A stretch of 64,000 nt of DNA from Eubacteriales bacterium (GCA_030524545.1 JAUNGM010000002.1:185121-249120), one strand, 5' to 3'. Counted from the stretch's first letter, positions 54,170 through 62,991 are shown. Numbers and translations are program-made. The notes: generated from the letters alone by a model not told the origin.

Positions 54170-55048
54170 TTGGATATTCGAATACTGCGATATTTTTTGA
54201 CCGTGGCAAAAGAACAGAATTTTACAAAAGCAGCAGAACAATTGAATATAACACAGCCTACACTTTCAAGACAGCTTGCTGCATTGGAGGAAAAAATTGG
54301 AAAAGCTCTTTTTATAAGAGGGAGTCGCAGTATTACCCTTACGGAGGCCGGGATATTATTAAAACGCAGAGCATTGGAAATCATTGATCTGGAAGAAAAA
54401 ATGCTGGATGAACTCAGGGTTAAAGAAGAATTGATTGAAGGTACTATCACAATCGGCTGCGGTGAATTTGCTGCTGTTGAAACATTAGCCGAAATTTGTA
54501 AAGTATATAAAGAAAAATACCCAATGGTGCAGATTGCGTTGCACACAGCAACTGCAGATTCCGTATATGAAATGATGAATCAGGGACTGGTGGATATTGG
54601 GGTATTCATGGAACCCGTCAATACAGAAGGCTTAGATTATATTAGATTTATGGAAAGTGATCATTGGGTTGTAGGCATGAAACCGGATGATCCGTTGGCA
54701 GACAAAGAATATATCACAAAAGAGGATCTTTTGGATAAACCTCTGATTCTTCCGAAAAGACGAAATGTACAGAGTGAGCTTGCAAACTGGTTCGGTAAGG
54801 ATTTCCATAAGCTTCATGTTTCTTTTACCAGTAACCTGGGAACAAATGCCGGTGTTATGGCAATTCATGGACTGGGATATCCGGTTTCAATTGAAGGTGC
54901 TGCGAAGTATTGGAGAGAGGATTTGCTTATCCAGAGAAGACTGTATCCTGAAATAACAGCAAGTACGGTAATCGCATGGAGAAGAAATATACCATATTCC
55001 TTGGCAATGAATAAATTTATAGAAGAAATTAATGCCTTTGAGACATAG
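54170..55048 (+). CDS. LysR-family transcriptional regulator
   Basis: A 292-residue regulator starting with the LysR HTH (MDIRILRYFLTVAKEQNFTK, then AAEQLNITQPTLSRQLAALE) followed by a two-lobed periplasmic-binding-like effector domain (about 90-292). TTG start, seven bases after TAGGAGGTG. It precedes a same-direction group of a 40-residue ORF, a cupin and a ferredoxin-type aldo/keto reductase and probably controls them. A hairpin (55103-55145) separates its transcript. Confidence 0.9.
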   Translation: MDIRILRYFLTVAKEQNFTKAAEQLNITQPTLSRQLAALEEKIGKALFIRGSRSITLTEAGILLKRRALEIIDLEEKMLDELRVKEELIEGTITIGCGEFAAVETLAEICKVYKEKYPMVQIALHTATADSVYEMMNQGLVDIGVFMEPVNTEGLDYIRFMESDHWVVGMKPDDPLADKEYITKEDLLDKPLILPKRRNVQSELANWFGKDFHKLHVSFTSNLGTNAGVMAIHGLGYPVSIEGAAKYWREDLLIQRRLYPEITASTVIAWRRNIPYSLAMNKFIEEINAFET

Positions 55049-55102
55049 AAGATGATTTGGTATAGGTATTAGACATAATTTGGTGTGAAGGAATATAATA
55101 GA

Positions 55103-55145
55103 TGTGTAAAGTATGAGTGATAAAATGCTTTACACATTTTTTCTT
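55103..55145 (+). terminator. Terminator after the LysR gene
   Basis: TGTGTAAAG (55103-55111) pairs with CTTTACACA (55128-55136), followed by TTTTTTC. Confidence 0.75.
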
Positions 55146-55167
55146 ATAACGATGAGGAGGATTATCT

Positions 55168-55290
55168 ATGGGAAAAAAATTAAGAGGAGCCAATCCGTCT
55201 GCTGCGAAAGTATCGTTTCTTAGTGTTGAACGAAGTGCATCAAAAGCAGCAGTCATTGGATGGATTAGACGATTTTATTTACCAGCTTAA
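55168..55290 (+). CDS. 40-residue ORF, possible gene remnant
   Basis: ATG behind a very strong GAGGAGG; 40 codons to TAA. The product is basic (start MGKKLRGANPSAAKVSFLS, end RRFYLPA) with no signal peptide. It fits before the cupin gene (26-base gap). I do not recognise it; it may be a real small protein or the 5' stub of a deleted gene whose ribosome binding site survived. Confidence 0.4.
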   Translation: MGKKLRGANPSAAKVSFLSVERSASKAAVIGWIRRFYLPA

Positions 55291-55316
55291 AAACGAAAAA
55301 ACTAGGAGGAATTAGT

Positions 55317-55727
55317 ATGAAGCCAAACGATTTAAGTGTGTTTCCGATAGGAACTGCAAATGATGCTTATGCTCAGTATTTTGTAGGTAAGAGTTATTTG
55401 AATATGCTTTCCATTGCACAGGTAAGTATAGGGAATGTTACCTTTGAACCCGGATGCCGTAATAACTGGCATATTCATCATGCCCAAAAGGGTGGTGGAC
55501 AGATTTTGCTTTGCATCGCCGGACGCGGCTATTATCAGGAATGGGGAAAGGAACCGATTCAAATGCTTCCCGGAACCGTAATTAATATTCCACCAGAGGT
55601 TAAGCATTGGCATGGCGCCGCGCCTGACAGTTGGTTTCAGCATTTAGCAGTTGAAGTACCGGGAGAAAATACTTCAAATGAATGGCTGGAGTCTGTTGCG
55701 GATGAGGAATATAACAGATTAAAATAG
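55317..55727 (+). CDS. Cupin-domain protein
   Basis: A 136-residue single-domain cupin. The first motif with metal ligands is NNWHIHHAQKGGGQILLCIAGRG (His, His, and Gln in place of the usual Glu region), the second is IPPEVKHWHGAAPDSWFQH. Small cupins of this type are often dioxygenase, isomerase or sugar-binding proteins or carry a carboxymuconolactone-decarboxylase partner. The ATG follows AGGAGGAATTAGT. It lies 10 bases before the ferredoxin-type AKR, so it probably acts with it. Confidence 0.82.
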   Translation: MKPNDLSVFPIGTANDAYAQYFVGKSYLNMLSIAQVSIGNVTFEPGCRNNWHIHHAQKGGGQILLCIAGRGYYQEWGKEPIQMLPGTVINIPPEVKHWHGAAPDSWFQHLAVEVPGENTSNEWLESVADEEYNRLK

Positions 55728-55737
55728 GAGGAAAATC

Positions 55738-56829
55738 ATGCAATATCGTATGCTTCCCCACGGTGGGGAACAGATCAGTATTTTAGGATTAGGAACCAGT
55801 TCGATTCAGGCTTCCGGTGAGAAGGAAATTGAAGAAACAATTTATTATGCGCTGGAGAATGGAATCAACTATTTCGATATGGCATCTGCGGAGGCGAAAC
55901 CGTTTCCTGCCTATGGTCGTGCTCTGGCAGGAAAACGCAATAAGGTATATTTTCAGATTCATTTTGGAGCAAATTATGCGTCCGGTACCTACGGATGGAC
56001 AACAAATCCGGATACAGTCAAACGCTCCATTGACTGGCAATTATCGGCGTTGAAAACAGATTATATTGATTTTGGGTTTATCCACTGTATTGATGAGATG
56101 TCTGATTTAAAGAAAGTCCAGAAAAGTGGGATTATTGATTACATTTTGCAGCTGAAAAAACAGGGTGTTGTCCGGCATGTCGGTTTATCTTCCCATACAC
56201 CTGAACTGGCACAGAGGGTGCTTGATATGGGTATTCTGGATATGCTGATGTTCTCCATTAATCCGGGATATGACTATCAGAAAGGCGACTATGGTATCGG
56301 CAGTGTAGATGAACGCATGAACCTTTATCGTCGGTGTGAAAAAGAGGGAGTTGGTATTTCGGTCATGAAAGCCTTCAGCGGCGGACAGCTTCTGGATGCA
56401 GGGACATCTCCCTTCCGAAAGGCCCTGACAGAATATCAGTGTATTCAGTATGCACTGGATAAGCCGGGAGTTCTGACCGTACTGCCAGGTATCCGCGGTA
56501 AAGAAGATTTGCAGAGGATACTTGGTTTTTGTAATGCAGCGCCGGAAGAGAAGGATTATTCTGTGATAGCATCATTCGCACCAAAGGATGCGGAAGGGAC
56601 TTGTGTTTACTGCAATCATTGTGAACCATGTCCTGCAGGTTTGAATGTGGGCCTGATTAACAAATACTATGATCTGTCAAAAGCCGGAGATCATCTGGCA
56701 CATGACCATTATGAAAAACTGGAAATAAAAGCCGACCAGTGTATAAAATGTGGTCACTGTAATTCCCGCTGTCCATTCCATGTAGACCAGGTGGAAAAAA
56801 TGGAGAAGATTAATGCGTACTTCGGATAA
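55738..56829 (+). CDS. Aldo/keto reductase with C-terminal [4Fe-4S] ferredoxin domain
   Basis: A 363-residue fusion of an AKR barrel (about 1-280) with a bacterial-ferredoxin domain. The cysteines are in CVYCNHCEPCPAG and CIKCGHCNSRCPFHVDQ, fitting two [4Fe-4S] clusters. In the barrel the usual catalytic Tyr is not seen (the segment reads NYFDMASAEAKPF), as in this Fe-S subfamily; FIHCID keeps the His. AGGAGG precedes the ATG. It could pass electrons between ferredoxin and a carbonyl substrate. It is the last intact gene before the mobile-element debris. Confidence 0.88.
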   Translation: MQYRMLPHGGEQISILGLGTSSIQASGEKEIEETIYYALENGINYFDMASAEAKPFPAYGRALAGKRNKVYFQIHFGANYASGTYGWTTNPDTVKRSIDWQLSALKTDYIDFGFIHCIDEMSDLKKVQKSGIIDYILQLKKQGVVRHVGLSSHTPELAQRVLDMGILDMLMFSINPGYDYQKGDYGIGSVDERMNLYRRCEKEGVGISVMKAFSGGQLLDAGTSPFRKALTEYQCIQYALDKPGVLTVLPGIRGKEDLQRILGFCNAAPEEKDYSVIASFAPKDAEGTCVYCNHCEPCPAGLNVGLINKYYDLSKAGDHLAHDHYEKLEIKADQCIKCGHCNSRCPFHVDQVEKMEKINAYFG

Positions 56830-56849
56830 ATTGTTTAGTTAAAAGGAAT

Positions 56850-57196
56850 TTTGAAAGAATATATGGGGGAGACATCAATTCTTCTTATCTGGAGGAAGTC
56901 GTTCAAAGATATCCGGAGTTGGATGGGATTTTGGAATGTCTGTGTATCAATTTGATAGAGGAAGATGACAAGTTACCCAAAGCAGATATGGTTATTGCAA
57001 ATCTGTTGATTGAGTATATTGGATATGAGTGCTTTCAGAAAGCAGTCAGGCAGGTAAATCTGGAGTACATTTCATGTATTATTCAGATTAATATGGAGAA
57101 TAACCGGGTGTCAGATTCTCCATATCTGCGTGTGTTTGACGGGCTGGATCAAGTACATCACCAAATGGAAGAAGATGCATTGGAGAAAAGCAATGC
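56850..57196 (+). pseudogene. Class I SAM-methyltransferase fragment
   Basis: The frame is open from about 56850 and contains YGGDINSSYLEEVVQRYPEL (SAM-binding-like), KADMVIANLLIEYIGYECF and VFDGLDQVHHQMEEDALEK, a class I methyltransferase core. Neither a proper start nor the C-terminal end is present. The 3' end is interrupted near 57190-57200 by an IS630-type transposase fragment on the other strand. Confidence 0.65.
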
Positions 57197-57780
57197 CATT
57201 ATCATCAAACTACATCTCCACCTGTTTATAAACCAAGAGGACATCATGCATTTTGTTCTCAAAATCAGGGTCTTTGCGCTCAAGATAATACTTGATTTTG
57301 AACGGTTTAATCTCCATCTTTTTGAGATATTTTTGAAGCCATGGTTTTGTAACTGTTTTTAAGCGTGGATAGCCGGCTTCTTCCGCATGTGCCTGTATGT
57401 GTTTGTGCAGTGCTGACAATGTCCATAATTCTGCGGCATAGCCGAGATCACAGGGTTTTTGGCAGGCTATACTGACAATCCATGATTTTGCATCGTCGGT
57501 AATCTCAGCCGGGCGGCCGGAACGTTCATCATCAAATACAGCAAGGTTAATTCCACTGTTGAGATAACGGTCAATACAACGGCGGACAGTATTCACGCTA
57601 ACACCAAAACCATCTGCAATCGCTTTGTCTGTTTTGGCTTCAGACTTCCATAGTAACATACGGGCACGGTCAATAACCTGTGCTTGGATAGTTCTGGTTT
57701 TAATCAATGATTTCAGATAGGCACGTTCCTCATCTGATAATGTTATACTATAAGGTAATGCTGGTATAATTGACCTCCAT
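57197..57780 (-). mobile_element. IS630-family transposase fragment
   Basis: Minus-strand coding for the N-terminal half of an IS630 transposase: HTH with KTDKAIADGFGVSVNTVRRC, the DDERSGRPAEITDDAKSWIV stretch, then the start of the catalytic part (FKIKYYLERKDPDFE). It stops at a TAG where related proteins have Gln (CAG), and the rest of the DDE domain is missing. Upstream of TTG 57707 the frame stays open, and a GGAGG (57774-57778) sits before an ATA where an ATG would be expected. It is dead: lost start, nonsense codon and 3' truncation. Confidence 0.8.
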
Positions 57781-57846
57781 AAAATGTATTGATTAAGTCC
57801 ATTGTACCAGATATTGAAACTATCAACAACTTAATTTATATTATAT

Positions 57847-58032
57847 TAGTGCTGCTGATGATCCTGAGACCGCAAAACTTAAAGATGCTTTGGATAAGTA
57901 TCTGGAAGCACCGAACTGACAAATGATATGGTAAGAGCATTTATCGATAGGGTGATGATTTATGAGCCAGATAAGATTGAGATACGTTGGAACTTTTCAG
58001 AGAAACTGATGAAGATGTTATTAGAAGAATAA
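57847..58032 (+). pseudogene. C-terminal remnant of a large serine recombinase
   Basis: The end of the segment reads LTNDMVRAFIDRVMIYEPD, then KIEIRWNFSEKLMKMLLEE and stop, the typical C-terminus of TnpX-like large serine recombinases. The part before it (AADDPETAKLKDALDKYLEAP) is in another frame, so there is a frameshift near 57915. The rest of the gene is missing. Confidence 0.7.
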
Positions 58033-58161
58033 AAATAATGATGGATTGATAGACCGGTGGGGTGATGCCTTGCCGGTTTATTTTTGTGGAAGAAACACTG
58101 AAATTGTGATAAACTATATCTTGGATTTTTATACACATTTAACAATTAGGGAGGATTCTTA

Positions 58162-58926
58162 ATGCATAGAATGTATGCCGATTTCTCTGATGAAGCATAT
58201 GAAGATATGGTCAATGGTGAAGCTAAGTCTAATAACGGATTTAGAAAGAATGATGGTTCTTTTCACCCTGATTAGCCAGATTTTGTAGAGATAGAGGACG
58301 ATGACGATACAGAGGACAATTCTTCTGATGGAGATTCTACCGCTCAGATAATAGCACTTGCTGTTGGCGTGGGAATTGCTATCGGAGCAGTTGCGGCTCC
58401 ACATGTAAAAAGACTATGGAATGAGACTATCGTTCCAGGAGTGAAAAATATTTATTCTAAGATAAGTGGTAAGAAAACAGCCGCCATAGAACAAGCGGTT
58501 GAAAGCCACACTACGAGTCTTTCTGTTGCAGAAAGAACAGGAGTGACTGCACAAGAGTTTTCAAGAAATATAGATATGGCTGTTGAAGGCTTCAAGAAAA
58601 ACATGAGTAGTGAAGAAGCGCAGATGCATATGCTAAATATTATGAAGTTGGCTGAACTACTTGCTAATGAGATAAGAAGCTTGTCTGGAGCGGTTATAAA
58701 AAATGATGAATATTCAGGTGAATATCTTGAGTGGAAAGCAGCTATGGAGAAACTCACAACGCAACAGGTAACAGACAGTATAAATTATATGCTTGAAAAT
58801 AATAGTGAGTTATTTCAGGGAGATAATTTACAAGAGCTTTCGTGGATTTGGGGAAGTGATGCTATAAAGGAAGGGGAACTAATACCTGTCGATAACAATC
58901 AAATAAAGGAAGCTCTGAGTATATAA
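58162..58926 (+). pseudogene. Unknown 254-codon gene with an internal TAG
   Basis: A good start (AGGGAGGATTCTTA before ATG 58162) opens a frame that would encode 254 residues but for one TAG at 58273-58275, in the context HPD-stop-PDF where CAG (Gln) is the likely ancestor. After the stop come an acidic run (EIEDDDDTEDN), one membrane helix (IIALAVGVGIAIGAVAAPHV) and a long helical region with no recognised domain. Translation could restart at 58369 (185 residues). It may be a pseudogene, a suppressed stop or a sequencing error. Confidence 0.55.
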
Positions 58927-58954
58927 AATGACGGGTATTCTGCCATGAAAAAAT

Positions 58955-60299
58955 ATGGCAGAAAAATCTTTCCGCCCTTGCTTGACACATGCTGATGAAT
59001 GTCATCATGCGACGGCAGATTCTTATCGGAAGATTATCAGTTACTTTAAACCGGAATTTTTGGTAGGGCTGACTGCAACTCCGGAACGAATGGATAATGA
59101 GGATGTATTTGAGTTGTTTGATACGAATGTGCCGTATGAATTACGGTTGCGGGATGCGATTATCAATGATTTGGTAGTCCCATTTCATTATTATGGAATC
59201 AGGGATAGCTTGGTAGATTATGGCCTTACGAAAAGTCAGGAACGCAAAATGATATCTCAGCTTGCTTCTGTAGAGCACTGTGCATTTATTAAAGATAAGA
59301 TTGAAGAACACAGGATTCAGGGGAAATTAAAAGCATTGGCATTCTGTAGAAATATTACTCATGCAAGAATGATGGCGGAAGAGTTAGGAGAGTATTATCA
59401 TACTGCATATCTTACAGGAAAGAATTCTGTTGGGGAACGAATTAGAGCATATAATGACCTTCAAGATGATGATAAGGAACTGGAGATTCTGTGTACTGTC
59501 GATATCCTGAACGAAGGTGTAGATATTCCGGGCTGTAATATGGTTCTGTTTTTGAGACCTACTGACAGTTCAACGGTATTTATACAGCAGTTAGGGCGAG
59601 GTCCCCGAAAGTATAATAATAAGCATTTTGTTACGGTGCTGGACTTTATCGGTAATAGTTATAAACGTAGTGTACAGATTGCATTATACGATAAAAATTA
59701 TGTTAAAGAAGGGTGCTGTGAAAGAGATTGAAGGAAGGTTTACTCTGAATGTAAAACTTGATGACCAATTTAGAGAGTATATGGAAGATCTTCTGTTATA
59801 TGGAATGACGCAGTATGAGAGCAATTATAATAATTCAGAAAAATTTTTGTTGTGGCATAACTACAGGATGGATCAGGTGCAGCTAAAGCTTTTAAAGGAT
59901 CCGGATTATAATCAGAAGGGGACATATTTTTATGGTGACGAAGCAATTGTATTTGCGTCATTAAAGAAAGATGCTTCCGTAGAAGAAAGACTTGCTTATA
60001 AAGATAAATTTTTGACTGCAAGTATGTTCCAGTGGGAGTGTGAAAATAATATTTCTGACCGCGATCTACAGGCACTTCGATTATGTAAATATGTACATTT
60101 GTTTATTAGAAAAGTGGATGAAGAACATGGGGTTAGACTTCCGTTTATTTATGTCGGAGAAGGGAAATTCTCAAATGAGCGAAAGCAGGAAAAGGTTGAT
60201 TCTAAAACAGGAAATGACAATATTACCTATTTGTACGATATTCCTATGAAAGAAGAATTACCGGAGTATCTGCAATATGATTTTGGAGTGGTGATGTAA
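58955..60299 (+). pseudogene. Decayed DUF3427-type DEAD/DEAH helicase
   Basis: Starts inside the helicase core: the Walker B DECHHATADSYR, motif III LVGLTATPERMD, and in the second RecA lobe VDILNEGVDIPGCNMVLFLRP and QQLGRGPRKYNNKHFVTVLDF are present, but Walker A and everything upstream are gone. Near 59705 the frame shifts; the second ORF (to 60299) carries the C-terminal DUF3427 part (FTASMFQWECEN-like). Middle sequence seems missing. Such helicases are found near defence and mobile genes. As it stands it cannot be active. Confidence 0.75.
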
Positions 60300-60300
60300 G

Positions 60301-60702
60301 ATGAAAACAGTAAGAGTGGTTGCAGCAGTCATTTGCGATAGTATAGAAAATAAGACTAAAATATTTGCGACAGCCAGGGGGTACGGAGATTTTAAAGGTG
60401 GTTGGGAATTTCCAGGTGGGAAAATTGAAATAGGTGAAACACCGGAGCAGGCACTTGTCCGAGAGATAAAAGAAGAATTGAATTCGGATATAAAAGTCGG
60501 CGAACTTATCGACACTATAGAATATGATTATCCGACTTTCCATTTATCCATGGAGTGTTTCTGGGCAGAAGTGATTTCTGGAAATTTGGAGCCTTTAGAA
60601 GCTTTGGATGCACGATGGTTTACAAAAGGAAACTTGGATTCTGTAAATTGGTTGCCGGCAGATATTACACTGATTGAAACAATAAGATTTCAGATGGGAT
60701 AG
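60301..60702 (+). CDS. NUDIX hydrolase (8-oxo-dGTP diphosphatase-like)
   Basis: A 133-residue MutT-like enzyme. The NUDIX box reads GGKIEIGETPEQALVREIKE plus EL, with catalytic Glu residues in REIKEEL. The N-terminal VAAVICDSIENKTKIFATAR and GGWEFPGG fit dNTP-sanitising pyrophosphohydrolases. It starts two bases after the helicase remnant's stop, so the pair was probably one operon; DUF3427 helicases and NUDIX domains are known to associate. It looks intact. Confidence 0.85.
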   Translation: MKTVRVVAAVICDSIENKTKIFATARGYGDFKGGWEFPGGKIEIGETPEQALVREIKEELNSDIKVGELIDTIEYDYPTFHLSMECFWAEVISGNLEPLEALDARWFTKGNLDSVNWLPADITLIETIRFQMG

Positions 60703-60881
60703 AGGGAGGTAAGGTATGGCGATTACAATTTCTTTTCAGATAGGCGAGGATGGGGAATTTGAATGATCAGCATAAGGGTTACTTTCAAGCTATACTGATG
60801 GACAAATGACGACGGATATCCTATTCCGCTCTGGTTTTTATGACCCGTCCATATTTGACCCCGGAACAATTTTGAGGGCAT
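60703..60881. other. Short gap with a possible 16-codon ORF
   Basis: GAGGGAGGTAAGGT precedes ATG 60716, which opens 16 codons (MAITISFQIGEDGEFE) to TGA. It looks like the 5' stub of a deleted gene. Nothing else is recognised up to 60881. Confidence 0.3.
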
Positions 60882-61145
60882 TTGGAAGCATGGTCTTTCT
60901 CCAAAGGGCGAAGAAAAGTAATGTTTGGAGCGTTGCGTAAAGAAGTAGGTGAGATATTGGGAAAAGTATGCAAAATGGAAGGAGTAACAATATTGAAGGC
61001 AGCAACGCTTCCGGAGCATGTGCATATGTATGTATCAATTCCACATAAAGTAAGTGTTTCAAAGACTATAGGACGGATAAAGGGGCATTAATGATATTCG
61101 ATAGACATCCGGAATATAGGGAGAGAAATAATCGACATTTTGGGG
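60882..61145 (+). pseudogene. IS200/IS605-type TnpA fragment
   Basis: The stretch GRRKVMFGALRKEVGEI, then LKAATLPEHVHMYVSIPHKV (HUH motif His-Val-His) and SKTIGRIKG is the core of a Y1 transposase. The first part is missing, a one-base frameshift lies near 61086, and MIFDRHPEYRERNNRHFGARG continues the protein in the next frame before it is cut. It is inactive. Confidence 0.72.
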
Positions 61146-61156
61146 CAAGAGGATGT

Positions 61157-61372
61157 AGCAACATGGCGAAGTCGGGCATGAATCCAAAGACGCTCCGATA
61201 CCTAATGGAGCATTCGGATATTGGCGTAACACTGAATACCTACACGCATCTTGGCTTGGAGGATGCTGCAGATGAATTGAAGCGGATGGAGGAACTGGCG
61301 GATGCCAGAAAAGAACTGGAAAAGGTCAAAGGTGAGAATCCAGTATCGCAGAAAATGTTCCGGGCAATTTAG
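61157..61372 (+). pseudogene. C-terminal remnant of a tyrosine integrase
   Basis: NMAKSGMNPKTLRYLMEHSD, then IGVTLNTYTHLGLEDAADEL is the last catalytic box (His and the nucleophilic Tyr) of an ICE/Tn916-type integrase, fused in frame behind the TnpA fragment. All upstream catalytic residues are absent. It probably marks a former element end. A hairpin terminator follows. Confidence 0.72.
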
Positions 61373-61394
61373 TAATAAGGAAAAAACATTATGT

Positions 61395-61437
61395 GCTCTA
61401 CGAAAGTACGCCTTCGGTGTGCTTTGGTAGGGCTTTT
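61395..61437 (+). terminator. Terminator after the integrase remnant
   Basis: GCTCTACGAAAGTACGCC and GGTGTGCTTTGGTAGGGC form a stem with several G-U pairs, followed by TTTT. Confidence 0.7.
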
Positions 61438-61487
61438 CCTTTCGCATGCATTTCATTAGCTATTAGCTATTTTTTTGAAAAAACATA

Positions 61488-61535
61488 TTGACAAATTTCG
61501 ATTTGAAATATATACTGTAGATATCAAATCGAAAT
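61488..61535 (+). promoter_or_regulatory. Promoter and ArsR operator
   Basis: TTGACA (61488-61493), 17-base spacer, TATACT (61511-61516). A perfect 12-bp inverted repeat, ATTTCGATTTGA (61495-61506) and TCAAATCGAAAT (61524-61535), overlaps spacer and start region; it is where an ArsR-type repressor would bind. Confidence 0.88.
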
Positions 61536-61556
61536 AATTGAATGTGAAGTGAAGAT

Positions 61557-61850
61557 ATGGGAGATTTCAAATCAATAGTGAAGGTGTTTAAAGCGTTAGA
61601 TGATGAGAAACGATTGCAGATTTTAGAAATGATACAAAGTGGGGAAAAATGTGCTTGTGTCATTTTAGAGGATATGCAGATCAGCCAGTCAACCCTTTCT
61701 CATCATATGAAAATTTTGTGTGACTCAGGAATTGTAACAGGCAGAAAAGAGGGCAAATGGATTTATTATTCCATCAGTCCAGAGGGCAGTGCGAAAGCAG
61801 TGGAGTTATTGAAAGCATTGACATCCCCTTTGCCACCTATAAGTTCCTGA
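61557..61850 (+). CDS. arsR: ArsR/SmtB-family metal(loid) repressor
   Basis: A 97-residue winged-helix repressor. The HTH is MQISQSTLSHHMKILCDSGI, and the beta-wing follows (GRKEGKWIYYSIS). Cysteines at about residues 32 and 34 (GEKCACVILEDM) and 55 form a CxC-plus-Cys site as in ArsR proteins that sense As(III) or similar thiophilic ions. The start used is ATG 61557 (the preceding bases AAGTGAAG give a modest ribosome binding site). It controls itself through the palindrome upstream and likely the permease and Cys-rich genes downstream. Confidence 0.9.
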   Translation: MGDFKSIVKVFKALDDEKRLQILEMIQSGEKCACVILEDMQISQSTLSHHMKILCDSGIVTGRKEGKWIYYSISPEGSAKAVELLKALTSPLPPISS

Positions 61851-61882
61851 CAGTAAATAGCCGAAACCATGAGTGATAAGAT

Positions 61883-61906
61883 GCCACGTTTACCGTGGCT
61901 TTCGCT
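61883..61906 (+). terminator. Weak hairpin after arsR
   Basis: GCCACG and CGTGGC form a 6-bp stem around TTTAC, followed by TTTCGCTT. It may attenuate read-through into the permease gene. Confidence 0.4.
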
Positions 61907-61913
61907 TAAATCG

Positions 61914-61937
61914 ATAAATCGAAAAAAATCGATTTAT
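61914..61937. promoter_or_regulatory. Second palindrome upstream of the permease, possible operator
   Basis: ATAAATCGA (61914-61922), six A, TCGATTTAT (61929-61937). It shares the AAATCGA core with the arsR operator, so it may be a second ArsR site or a hairpin controlling the leader ORF. Confidence 0.45.
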
Positions 61938-61953
61938 TATAGGAGGTATGTAA

Positions 61954-61995
61954 ATGTGTGTTTGTGGAAGTCGGATTCATTGTCGATCACGATAG
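61954..61995 (+). CDS. Possible 13-residue Cys-containing leader peptide
   Basis: AGGAGGTATGTAA stands before ATG 61954, giving MCVCGSRIHCRSR and TAG. Three Cys and four basic residues in 13 codons, ahead of a metalloid permease gene, suggest a leader ORF whose translation could sense thiol or metal stress. It may instead be a stub of a lost gene. Confidence 0.4.
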   Translation: MCVCGSRIHCRSR

Positions 61996-62054
61996 TAAAA
62001 GTACTGTTTTATTAGTCCTGAAATTTAAATTTGACAGAAAGAAGGTAAATCGCT

Positions 62055-62978
62055 ATGTTCACATATGAAACTTTACTACATGCGGGAAAGACTTTTTTGA
62101 TGCTGTTTGGTGAACTATTTGGTTTGTTTATCGGAATCAGCTTTGTAGTTGCCCTGCTGCAAATTTATATTTCGCAAGAACGAATCAAGCGCATTTTGAC
62201 CACTCCACGAAAGGGGCTGAATAGTGTTCTTGGTGCCCTGCTTGGAGCCGTGACGCCGTTTTGCTCTTGCTCTACCATTCCGGTTCTGGTCGGACTGTTT
62301 AAAAGCGGAGCTCCATTCAACGGTGCAATATCGTTTCTGCTGACCTCTCCGATCTTGAACCCTGCCATTATTACGTTACTAACAGCGTTTTTTGGTATAA
62401 AAGCAACAATCGTTTATGCAATCTTTACCTTTGCGTTTGCAGTAATTATGGGATTGGTTCTTGATAAAGCCGGTTTTGAAAAATATGTAAAGAATGTATC
62501 CATAAAGGGCGGACATCAGGATGGTGTTTGCTGGGAAAACTTGCAGGGCAGTTTTTGGCAAAAGCAGTGGCAAGCCATCAAACTATCCCTAAAAGATGCA
62601 TTGGGTTTATTTAAGGGAGTGGTGTTGTTCCTGTTGCTGGGGGCAGGAATCGGCGCGTTCATCTATGAATTCGTTCCCACAGACCTGCTGGCAAATTTTG
62701 CAGGAGCAGGGAGTCTTTGGGCTGTCCCATTGGCTGCGATTGTTGGCATTCCTATGTATATTCGTACTGAAACCATGATTCCGATTGCCAGTATTTTGAT
62801 TGCAAAAGGCGTGGCTCCTGGAGTTATGATTGCTCTGATTTTAGGGGGTGCGGGGGCAAGTATACCGGAGGTGTCGTTGTTGAATTCCATTTTCAAAAAG
62901 AAATTGGTTGTTGCATTTGTGGCTTGTATTTTCGCTGTTGCGACAATTACAGGTTATGTATTTAATTTCGTATTATAA
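62055..62978 (+). CDS. Permease of the ArsP/UPF0718 type
   Basis: A 307-residue membrane protein with about eight helices (PF03773-type permease). The conserved VTPFCSCSTIPVLVGLFKSG motif, with Cys near residues 70 and 72, is the substrate-binding signature of this family, which includes ArsP exporters for trivalent organoarsenicals. SFLLTSPILNPAIITLL and the second-half repeat YIRTETMIPIASILIAKGVAPG complete the pattern. AGAAAGAAGG lies before the start. With the ArsR gene upstream and a Cys-pair protein downstream it forms a metal(loid) export module. Confidence 0.88.
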   Translation: MFTYETLLHAGKTFLMLFGELFGLFIGISFVVALLQIYISQERIKRILTTPRKGLNSVLGALLGAVTPFCSCSTIPVLVGLFKSGAPFNGAISFLLTSPILNPAIITLLTAFFGIKATIVYAIFTFAFAVIMGLVLDKAGFEKYVKNVSIKGGHQDGVCWENLQGSFWQKQWQAIKLSLKDALGLFKGVVLFLLLGAGIGAFIYEFVPTDLLANFAGAGSLWAVPLAAIVGIPMYIRTETMIPIASILIAKGVAPGVMIALILGGAGASIPEVSLLNSIFKKKLVVAFVACIFAVATITGYVFNFVL

Positions 62979-62991
62979 GGAGGAAATGATT

